Shown here piece after piece: positions 54,439 to 64,000 of a stretch of 64,000 bases of DNA (position 1 is its first letter; every line of letters starts with the position of its first letter). Origin of the DNA: Trichinella spiralis (lineage: Eukaryota; Nematoda; Enoplea; Trichinellida; Trichinellidae); assembly GCA_000181795.3 (NCBI GenBank), contig CM012954.1, forward strand, positions 7,586,843 through 7,650,842. The letters are read 5' to 3'. A model generated the notes under the pieces. The model had not been told where the DNA came from and did no database searches. It saw nothing but the letters and a program-made list of their open reading frames with translations. A program made the position numbers and the translations under genes.

Positions 54439-54801
54439 CTAAGTGTCAGCATCGTCAAGACATTCCCGTGCTTTCTTAATAATGCCGAAAGTTTCTTCAA
54501 CATCATCACTTGAAATGTGTGCTCCAAAACGTTGTAGGAAAATCTCCATTTGCGAAACAATAGCACGCAAGCGTTCGGCAAAAATGACAACATAACGATC
54601 ATCTTTGGAATCATCATTTTTGCACAAATTCTGTTCAACATCCGAACAGCGCTTCCTCTTAGTAGAACTAACAAGATTCGAACTGCGATCTTTGGAAAAT
54701 GCTTTCAGATTTGAATTCACATTTGAATAACACTTATAATCATCCATACAACACAACAACAGCTTCAATTTCGCTGTGAAAAGCTCTTTGTAATCATCCA
54801 T
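54439..54801 (-). CDS. Hypothetical small protein (120 residues)
   Basis: Unrecognised. A single uninterrupted frame from an ATG in good context (GAAGTAATGG) to TAG. The product is charged and probably helical. The N-terminal MDDYKELFTAKLKLLLCC is followed by a second MDDYK, a basic patch KRKRC in the middle, then an amphipathic stretch IFAERLRAIVSQMEIFLQRF and an acidic end. There is no signal peptide or membrane segment. The mixed composition, without simple repeats, and the length make it better than a random frame in this AT-rich DNA, but there is no intron, neighbour or homology support. It could be a small nuclear or coiled-coil protein, or a chance frame. Confidence 0.4.
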   Translation of the reverse strand: MDDYKELFTAKLKLLLCCMDDYKCYSNVNSNLKAFSKDRSSNLVSSTKRKRCSDVEQNLCKNDDSKDDRYVVIFAERLRAIVSQMEIFLQRFGAHISSDDVEETFGIIKKARECLDDADT

Positions 54802-57800
54802 TACTTCACAAAATCTGCACGGCAAACTTTACTAATTTTCTCGTAAATCTGATTGAATACACTCTACTCTACTGTGCCTCATTTTTATATACTGCACTAA
54901 ACTGCACGTTGTATAAATTGGTTTAAACAAAATGTCACTTTAATCTTTACTTTAAAAATATCTTATTCTCACATTAAAGTAAACAATTTAGGCAAAAACA
55001 TCGACAATACAACTATTTTTATAACTGCCGAAAGATGAATAAAACAAATCTCATATGCCATTTATAAATATAAATTCAGTTTTGTCATTCAGAAGCTTCT
55101 TGATAAGTAATTCTTAATATTTCTAATAATTAGTTAATAGCTCCTAATTGTGAATAGCTGCATTGTTGTAGCACATTGGACGAAATGGTGAAATTCATAT
55201 CTATGCAGCTGCTATCATTCGCCTTTACTGCATGATCGTAAACATATACATATTTTAACTTCAAAATTGCCTTTTACTTAACATTTCTTAAAAACCCATA
55301 CAGCTGTATGATTTTCTAAGAAGCTTTAAAAGAAAGTTTTTCATTTAATGCTAAAAGTCAGCTTTAAGCTAATCTCCAAATGACCATGTTGTAGAGTAAA
55401 AATATTGAAGAACATTTCTTCAAGATCCAATCCATTCATTGTTGTGTACCAACAAGCTGTTGTTTCACTGATAAAAGTAAAGAACTATCTGGGAATATCT
55501 GATAACAAGAAAAACTGTTTCACCATAAACACAAGGTGTAAAATAACAATTACTAGATCAGAGAAATATTCATCTACTGACACTGGCGTAACAACTGCTT
55601 AGTTTTAAATACATTATCAACGGTTAATCTTTCCCATTGTACTAAAATCGCCTTTAGCGTAACAGTTAAGCATGATACACCAACACAACCATTAACGCGT
55701 CATTTTGTGAACTTTTAAAAGACAGAAAAGTAGACAATATGAAAAGCAACATTTGTGATTTCGCTTTGTCGTGTTGCTTGATAAGTGATTATTTGTGCAT
55801 TCACAAACGGTGCTACTTAAAAACTGAACATAAAACAATTCTGTTGAATTGAAATAAATGGCTGCTTTGTACCTTCTTATCCTTCACTCATCAAGATCTA
55901 TGCACCAAGTTATAAGTTGTGAGAAAACGCAAAAACTCTTCGAATGCACTTTGCTCATATATGAATGGTATCGCGAGCAAAACATCAACAAATTATCATT
56001 TTATGCCCGTCAAAAAATTTAATTGCTGACTAGCTTCTGCCTTGTTGCTTGTTTACAAGTTGATGATGCACAGTTTTCAGAATATATGAATATATACTTG
56101 GAAACAGAATAACATTGCCTATATGACATTAGTGTTAAAAAATACCAACCAAATTAAATGCGCTTTTCGCGAATTAAAAACTGCTTCATCTTCCATATTA
56201 AGATAATCATATGAACACTGCTTCATTTACTAAATCGTTGGCGCAATAACAAATTTAACGAACGATAAACGTTATATAAAATCACAGACGCAAAAGTGGG
56301 TGTGAAATGATAAACTGATTAAAAAACGCGAGAAAAACTGCCACGATAAAATAAATCACTCATCAGATGAAATATGAGAGGAAAAATAATCGTAGATTCC
56401 ATTAAACTGTTTTTGAACAAAACGACCAACAATACTTCATTATCATTTTAGTACAGTATGCTACTGTAATTTGAATGTAAAAAAATTTACATTTTTGAAA
56501 TTATCATCATCATAAATATGTGCATGTGTACAATTACAGATTTTATAAAATAACTATATAAGCAAACATGTTGGAAAATTTTGTATAAAGGAAATAACAC
56601 CCGACTGCGGTATAAATATATTCAAAAACCGTCAAAATATTGAAAAAACAAAGCTTACCAGTATGAGATGAAAATTTCTGAATGTAGAACGCCATATTTA
56701 ACAACAAATTGATTGAACTTTGCTTCTGAAACGTCGACAGGAAAAAAAATGTTGTTGATGATGTGGTGCAAATAGACGTTGAAAAGCTGGAGATGATGAC
56801 AGTGTAAATTTTAAACAAATGAGGAGATAATGCAGCTTTTAAATTAACTGAGGAAGGGAAAAGCCGAACGAGCTCATTGTGCTACTGGGGATGCTGACAA
56901 CGAAGAGCAAAGATAGCTAAAAGAAAAAATATACATGTAATTCATGAAATTCTCAATACAACTGTTTATCAGTAAAGTGCCTATTTAAATAGTAACGCTG
57001 ACTACGGTTTATCAAATTATTAAAGAAACAATTTAATTGATTGAATGTTCATCTAAAATATCACGAAAGCAACTGTTTTTTCTATTGATGAAAACAGCCA
57101 ATGTGGAAAACATTGCATAATAATTTGAAGCAAAATCACAAAGCTCAATAGCTGTGCAATTAATTACTTTTCGTATCAAATGTTATAATTTATACAACTA
57201 AATAATATTTAAGAAAATGCAATTGAAATTCATTAACAGAAAATTAAATAAATTACTTACGAAAGTCATCAGAGCGCTTGAAACCAGTGGAACAGTTATC
57301 TGTTACAATCGTCTTAGGTACTTGTAATTCAAACTTTTCATACTTACTTTTCTACAATAAAAACTTTTAAATGGAACGTTTAAACATAAATTGTGAAAAA
57401 ATAAATATATTTCTTATTTAATTTTTTTAATTTAATGAATTTTTCAATTCAATTTTCACTTATAATTTTACTTGTTGCTCAACATGATTAAACAAATTTT
57501 TCAACTGCTCTAAGCAATGAAATCACAAGGAAGAGTGTTTTGAGACGATGTACAGTACAATAGATTAACTACAAACGAAACAACTTGAACAATAAATGTG
57601 ACAAATATAAAAACACTAATTACATTTTTCAAAAAGTAAAGATATGGTTTAGTTTGGTATTAATAAATGATATGAATATACTAACCTATTACATACGTAA
57701 ATAGTTGTCCTAGTTCACTAGAAGTGTAAAAACTTGCGCTGTTTTATTCTACCCAGTAATAATGCATAGCAGGGAATGTTTTCGAAATATTGAACGCTTT

Positions 57801-58362
57801 AATTTTTCTTCTAAATTTGACTTGATTTCATATGAAAAATAATTTTATTTTGATGATGTGAAATTTTCGTTGATTTCAAAAATAAATTTGATCTGTTTCT
57901 TCTTACAGTACGCTGATTTGATTCTAAACACTACAAAAAAAGTAATGTTACAATGTTTCAAATAACAACATTCAAATGTCAACTTTTTCACTGTTAAACA
58001 TGAAAAGCAGTTTTCAAAAAAAACTTCAAATATTAAGTGAAAAAATAAATAAATCAATAATATTTTCACGCATTTATCCGCAGGATTTAAGAAAAATTGA
58101 AAAAAAAATTACCGTATCAGCTTTGCTTGCACATGTACGATCAGTAGTCGGCATTGCTTAGTAAAGTAAATGCTATTTATAAAAATTTTAAATTTCTTTT
58201 AATGACTAATCTGAACGTTATTACAGAAAGAACAGCTGAAATTCAACAAAGATTGTTGTTTAACATAATACTTTTTTTTCTCTTTTAGAAACAACGTTAA
58301 AACTCTGGAAAACAATGTGGCATCTTTCATTGTTTTCCATATTACATACAGATTTTTGAATT
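54802..58362. other. Intergenic region with one candidate exon
   Basis: About 3.6 kb. A 91-nt minus-strand segment at 57261-57351 is bounded by a good acceptor (TTTTATTGTAG) and donor (gtaagtaa) and is open in one frame. It could splice to an acceptor at about 56917 and then end after 11 codons. No 5' partner was found. The rest shows nothing. Confidence 0.35.
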
Positions 58363-60522
58363 TCAATAAAAATTATTTCTTGGCGGAAATCCACGAGGAG
58401 GAGTGACCGCAAACCGCGCATGCGATGCCAAGCCAGGCGCACCGAAGGGTCCACCACCACCAACTACACCCCTCGGCAATCTGGATTCCGCAATACCTTG
58501 ATAAGAGCTAGCAAAATTGATTGGAGGTGCGTTTCGAATCATTGGATTGGACGGCAAAAACCGCCGAGGTGGTGGAACTGCTCCGGAAGGTATGAGTGGC
58601 ATATTCGGTGGTGCTAAATTATAAAATTAAACGACATTAAATAATATTCGATTTTTTTCAATAAAAAATTTTAAAAAGATAACTAGTTCTCAAATCAATT
58701 TTGAAATATAATTTTTCACTAACAAGGAAGAGAAGTAAAGAAAATAAGTTAAAAGAGAACAGGTCGTGGAAAACAGGTCCAAATGCATGATTGTCGGTTT
58801 CCTACCTGAACCTGAAGAACTAAGCTTTTCATAAAATCTGGCCGAACACAATGCTCGAAATTTGTTGCTGGAAACATGCAGACAAACTAACTGAACTTAG
58901 AAGAGAATATTCCAAATTTACATGTACGTACCGAGACCGATTCACGCAAAACAAGAAGAATACGACTTAATGTTGCTTCTGAGGGGAAAATTTTCAAACC
59001 GTCCTCTATTATGAAATTGCTAAAACTTACCAGAATTGATAAGAGCCGCTTGATGTGGCAAATTGACCGGTGATTCAAGTATTCCTCGATTTGGCAGTTT
59101 TGAATCCCGACGCGATCCGCTAGTTGTCGTACAACAATATTTTGGAAATGTAGCGCGAATTTCTTCCTGTTAAAAAAAACAAACAACATATAACAACATA
59201 ATAAAATCTATAATTAATTATTTTACTAATGACAAATCTTCATCGGGATGGATAATTTTCGTACCAGACCCTGCCATCAGTTTAGCAGTTGATGCGACAA
59301 CAGTATCCGTCGAAAGTAAAGCTGTAGAAGCGCCAGAGGCGTATGCAGGAAATGTTGCAGTAGTGGTTGAATCAGGTACGGATGGCTAACAATAATTACA
59401 ACAAAATAAATTCAAATTTAAAATTGCAAAGTTACAAAATTACTCCCGACTGCATTCCACTAGAATATGATGGTATAGAAAATGAGGGGGGTTCAGGAAG
59501 CAATGCAGGGGCAGGCCGTTGCAGACCAGCAACAAATGGAATGTTAGAAACAACAGGAGCTAGAAAAAACAATTTCAAAAGCAGCAAAACAATTATTTGC
59601 AAAAATAGTTTACCAACAACAGAAACCGGCAACGCCATACCTACTGCCTGCATCCTAGGAGCAAGCGAATTCATACCCTGCACACTGGCTGCAACATTAG
59701 GTGGAAACATTTGCGTTAAAGCACTCTGCTGAGCAGAACTTGCGTCAGGCTCCAACGCAGCCTTTTTTTCCGCCGGTTCTTCACCTATAATATTAGGAAC
59801 AAATAAATTTAAAAATACAATCATATAAATACAAAAACAAACATCTTCCTAAGACGTGAGATTCATGAGCTTTGAGGTCAGCTTCTGGAACACCTTCCAT
59901 GCCATAAATTTCAATCTCAGTTGAGCTGCGATTTAGCAAAGAATTTGGTATTCGATCAATCGTCTCCTTGTGCACCTTTAAAGTAACGCGCTGAATAACT
60001 TTTAATGTAAAAAAACAAACAAAAATAAATTAAAAACCTGCAAACAATGAATTGCCAAACCCGGACCTGTGTACAACTTTTTATGGCATTTATGACACTT
60101 AAAGTGCTTCGCTTTTTGGTGCTGGATAAGAACTTTATCATCTTCAAATTCTCTATTGCAATACCTAAAATTGCGTAAATGTTAATAGCAAATGAAAAAA
60201 TTATGATGCATAAATCACTGAAATCAATTAAAAGAATGTTGAAATAGCTTACATTACTCAGCAAATAGAAATTCATTACATATCAATACACTGCATAACA
60301 ACAATTAGTTAACCAAGAAATTCAATTAATATGATCTGTATCACATATGAAACATTAACATAAGATATAATTAATAATTTAATAAATATTACTAATCAAT
60401 CTTCACGCATGTCAAACAATTTAAACATCATGCAGCAGTGTTCCTCAAATCTATCAACTTCAATTGATGTAAAAGTCTTACCAACACCATGGTTTAAGAA
60501 TCTTCTTCTTTTTACGTCCCAT
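58363..60522 (-). CDS. ZNF207: Zinc finger protein 207 / BuGZ, BUB3-interacting
   Basis: Mitotic microtubule- and kinetochore-associated protein that binds and stabilises BUB3 and promotes chromosome alignment. Eight exons join to about 377 residues: 60482-60522, 60038-60164, 59843-59975, 59614-59784, 59444-59559, 59227-59385, 59031-59166 and 58363-58613. The N-terminus is almost invariant: [16 protein letters not shown], two C2H2 fingers (YCNREF...[24 protein letters not shown]) and [25 protein letters not shown] Pro/Met/Ala-rich low-complexity middle, expected to phase-separate in this family, leads to the GLEBS motif [16 protein letters not shown] (about 248-263), which binds BUB3. An intron splits that motif after SL. 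The C-terminus is Pro/Gly/Arg-rich and ends RNNFY. It is shorter than the human protein, mostly in the proline-rich part. The exon 3 donor (GAT/gtttgt) is weak but keeps the frame. Confidence 0.93.
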
Positions 60523-61591
60523 ATCATATATGACAAATGTATTAATAGTAACCTAAACTAAAAATTGACGAATTAACGTAATAAAAAGTAACAAAATCAT
60601 TTATAATCAAAGTAAATAACAAGCATAAAAACGCGGAAAATGCACTGGAAACTTTGTAAAACAAAAAATTTTCACAGTTAACTAAACATTAAACATTATA
60701 CACTTATCCTGAAAACATTAAAAAGCCTACACAGCCATTGGAAAACCACAACTCTCAAAAAATCAATAAACCTTCAAACGCAAGACAAAATATGATAAAT
60801 GAACTTTACAACCTTGAAAGAAATGGAAATTTTCAGTAACAATTTCTATTAAATTAATTTACATCACATCACAACATTTAGTTTTAAAATATGTATAAAA
60901 ACTGAATACGGAAATATGAATACGACTTCCAGGAAGTATAAACGAAAAATAAATATTGACATAAGAATGAAACATTTTAGGAAGATTCAAGAAAAAGATG
61001 GCATGTAAATGTTGAAATGTTATGCTGGTAGAAACTGAACTTTAAATATAAAAAAGTACAATTCAAATGCAACGCATGTTTCCGCCAGAGGTTTATAAAA
61101 ATTTATTAGAAAAACAACACACCAGGCTATAACAATAACAAGCTGCTAAAGGTTCTTCCTGTAGTTTCTCATCATTGATTTTCAGGCTCAAATATATTGA
61201 CTACTGTAAGACAACGATAAAACATACGAGACATTATATCATGAGTACGTGAGTTCATATTAGAGGGCAATAATTTTTATGCGTTTCTAAATTTGCTAAA
61301 ATTTCATAATCAAAGCGCCAGTGTCCTGATTTCTCATCTTAATGCTCATATTTCAATAAAATTCCACTTGACCTTTATAAAATATTATAATGCAATAAAT
61401 ATACATATTTAAGAGCTTAATACAAATGCACAACATAATCATTTATTTCATTAACATTCAGCAAAAATGTAAACTTCAATGTTACATCTGTTACCTAATG
61501 TTAACCAATAAACCAGAAAGAACGCATTTAAATAAACTTTTACGATATCATATTTTGATTGTTTTCCATCATTTAAAATATTTCATTAAAT
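60523..61591. other. Intergenic region
   Basis: AT-rich stretch between the ZNF207 start and the U2AF35 stop (both on the minus strand). It holds the ZNF207 promoter by position. No other gene seen. Confidence 0.55.
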
Positions 61592-62797
61592 TCAATATCT
61601 TGAGCGACGATCTCGTTCACGGCCACGACTTCGAGAGCGGCGTCTTTCCGGAAAGCGATCAAATGATGAAAATCTGAAATCATAGTAACAAATATAACCA
61701 TTTCTGAATAATAATAATATATAACTAAAAAGCTGACCCTGCTCTTTTTCGGCGACCATAAAGACGACGGCGCAACTCGCGACTAATTGGTTTCAAATGC
61801 ATAAAATTGCAAAATCCTCCCTTGCCACAATCACTGCAAAAAATTAATAAGCAGATTACCAGTTTATAATTACTAAATCCCTTTAAACAATCAAAATGAA
61901 TTCAAAGTATAATTATATATTCACCCCATTTCGTACTGACGACAGCATGCTTCTCGAAAATCAGTTACTGGTGAAAGTTCCGCATAAATGGGCATTCCAC
62001 CAAACCAACGAGTGTTTAAATCTTTCACTGCTCTTTCAGCATCTTCTTCGCGTTTAAACTATTGTTCAAAATAAATCAATGAAACGTTCTCAAACAAACA
62101 AACAAACTACTTACTTTTATATAAACATTTCCAATCATGTGCTCTCCTATGTTATCACATACGTTCATCTCTTCTATTTCGCCATACTACAAAACAAAAT
62201 TTTAAAAATTGACTGAAAACGCTAAACAAATTATACTTACCTTATCTTCAACTTCATCAAAAATTTCTTCAAAAAATTCATCAAAATGCTGCTGTTCGTG
62301 AGAATCCGTCACTCCTACTAAATTTTTTCAAAATTGACATTACAAAAAAGAGACAACTAAATTGAAATTTTGAAAAAGCAGTAAATTTCGTGAAGAGCTA
62401 TTTCAATGAAGAGCAACCTTAAAAAATCACACGGTTAAGTTTTTTGCTCAGAAGCTGTAGCAATCTAAATTTCTAAATATTGTTCAACTTTTTCACCCAT
62501 AACCCACCACAGTTCACCTAAAGCTCCCTGAAAAATAAAATTCCTAAAAAACCTAAAAGAAAAGTTCATGGATGTCGAGACCTTTCCAAAAACAAACTGT
62601 TGATGGACGTCCAATTACATCGCGTCCAAATTGGCAGCAAACTTATATCCTACAAGCACTTGCAATTATGAACATATTGTGGAAAAAACGATAAATGCTG
62701 AAGTTTAAACAATTTAAAACTATTATTTCAATACATTTTCATAAAAAATATCATTCGAGACATATTAAACATTAAATGTAAAATACTCCATAAGTTA

Positions 62798-62829
<32 letters not shown>

Positions 62830-63203
62830 GGTCGCCCTCAAATTTTCAGTGAGAAATTATTCTGCCCTTACCGCAAGTTAATTTTATTATGGAACTTACA
62901 TAATGCAGCTTCTGCGCGATGAATGTCCATTTTCGGATTTTGATAAAGATTTTGCAAAAGGATAGTCTAAACATAATCACAAGTTGCAATTACAAAAAAT
63001 AAATGTATCAACTCTTACTTGACTAAATGTTGGCCTGTTATGAATACGCGAACACTTATCACCATGACGGCAAGCCCCTATTTTAAAGTAAAACGAACAG
63101 TTAACCCTAAAATAGAACGTTTCAATATATGCATAACTTTCTGGATATTATTATCTTACTTATCCTTTTCAGTTCCAAATATCGAAGCCAAATACTCTGC
63201 CAT
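61592..63203 (-). CDS. U2AF1: Splicing factor U2AF 35 kDa subunit
   Basis: Recognises the AG at 3' splice sites as a heterodimer with the large U2AF subunit. Eight exons join to about 219 residues: 63160-63203, 63019-63106, 62900-62966, 62241-62317, 62115-62186, 61925-62058, 61738-61833 and 61592-61673. In order: [15 protein letters not shown], the first CCCH finger ([16 protein letters not shown]), PTFSQTILL, the UHM/RRM core ([54 protein letters not shown]), the second CCCH finger ([20 protein letters not shown]) and a short RS tail ending DRRSRY. The tail lacks the long glycine run of the human protein, which explains the shorter length. The intron between exons 3 and 4 (about 580 bases) holds a (TA)n microsatellite. 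C. elegans counterpart: uaf-2. Confidence 0.95.
62796..62829. repeat. (TA)n microsatellite in U2AF1 intron 3
   Basis: Run of TA units inside the longest intron of the U2AF35 gene. Confidence 0.95.
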
Positions 63204-64000
63204 TATTGACAACGCAGCTTTACAAAATAAACGTACAGAATGACCCAATCATTTACCGTAAGCATTTGACGATGGTCAAGTTTATACTAACCTGAAATTA
63301 GAAAAAAACCTTTTATTTCGAAATAATGGAACTGCAGTATATTTGTATTATAAAAGAAAACTTAATTTTACAAATTTAAATATGTAAAGGCGAATTTTCT
63401 ATCAATATATACTGAAACTATTTAAATCATAAAGTGATGTTGTCAGACATTCGATGAAGCAGCAGGCAGCGGAAACGTTAAATTAATAATAAATGGAATA
63501 CAAAGCAATAAAATTGAAATTTTTCGATTTATATAATGTAAATATTTAAAATGCATTTCAATCTCAAAGTACAACGATCAGTCAATAGGTACAGTCGTTA
63601 AAAAAGGCATGTGATGATGTATTTATAGTTTTCACATTTATTCTTTAGTAATTTGCAATGTATTCGCTTGTAAATGAGTGCATAGATGAGAAAAGAGTTT
63701 AGTTAATGTATCCGTACAGTGTATTGAATGAATGGGGAAAAATTAATCAACCAAAATGATGTAAATTGTTCATGATATTGAACAAGCGAAAACTGCGCCG
63801 ACCCTGATGCTTTAAAGACCGCTAACGGCGGCATATTTTGTCTATTACGTTTAATTTGCATAATAAGAATGAGCACAATTATGTTCGAGTAGTGCATTGA
63901 ATGTTAGTTGAAAAGTTTTACTTTATCGTGAGCGCCGCACAAACGACACCGGTATGTCTTCAAGTTTAACTAAAACAAATCGATCTGTAAACGGTAAACA
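63204..64000. other. Right-edge region with one possible exon
   Basis: Upstream of U2AF1. On the minus strand, 63904-63969 follows an acceptor (GTTTTAG) and reads LNLKTYRCRLCGAHDKVKLF before a stop, with a CxxC pair. It may be a terminal or internal exon of a gene entering from beyond the window (a GATAAA/gtaaaa donor is also present). Identity unknown. The 64-codon frame at 63703-63897 (-) is not supported. Confidence 0.3.

Overview
This is an AT-rich, intron-rich animal sequence. Short introns of about 50-60 bases are common among longer ones, and most splice sites are GT/AG. The gene content points to a nematode: a patched-related (ptr) protein, a proteasome beta-5 very close to the C. elegans form, a CRB3-type Crumbs and a lustrin/WAP secreted protein. 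Acceptors are not restricted to TTTTCAG, and an LRRN-type receptor is present, so I lean towards an early-branching (clade I, Trichinella/Trichuris-like) nematode. That placement is inference. All gene models below were spliced by hand, and reading frames close across every junction unless stated.

Layout. PSMB5 (+, 623-2075) converges on NDST, the heparan sulfate N-deacetylase/N-sulfotransferase (-, 2204-6484). NDST is divergent from class III alcohol dehydrogenase ADH5 (+, 7959-9823), which is followed by a CRB3-like Crumbs (+, from 11584). A 10-N gap at 12162-12171 separates this block from a near-identical second copy (about 12172-17960). The second copy carries NDST exon 1, ADH5 and CRB3 again. 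It looks like two overlapping allelic contigs that were not merged, not a real tandem duplication. Then follow TMEM151 (-, 19037-21281), a catalytically dead trypsin-like protein (+, 25367-26393), SEC61 gamma (-, 26863-27302) and an eight-exon secreted lustrin/WAP/TIL protein (+, 28612-32195). Next are a patched-related protein (+, 34977-40712) and, convergent with it, UCKL1 uridine kinase/UPRT (-, 41422-44441). The window ends with a single-exon LRRN-like receptor (+, 50220-52445), an unrecognised small ORF (-, 54439-54801), ZNF207/BuGZ (-, 58363-60522) and U2AF35 (-, 61592-63203). Long non-coding stretches lie at 21-25 kb, 32-35 kb, 44-50 kb and 55-58 kb.

Functionally this is ordinary, mixed eukaryotic neighbourhood content: proteostasis, heparan sulfate synthesis, formaldehyde detoxification, polarity, translocation, nucleotide salvage, mitosis and splicing. 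There are no operons or mobile elements I can defend.

The most interesting signal is inside NDST. Two tandem homologous exons (4769-4881 and 4597-4712) encode the same WFPHxWxHxxxH segment of the deacetylase domain and have the same splice phases (1 in, 0 out). Including both or neither breaks the frame, so exactly one can be used. A (UG)n(UA)n tract begins about 20 bases after the second exon's donor. This predicts two heparan sulfate-modifying isoforms.
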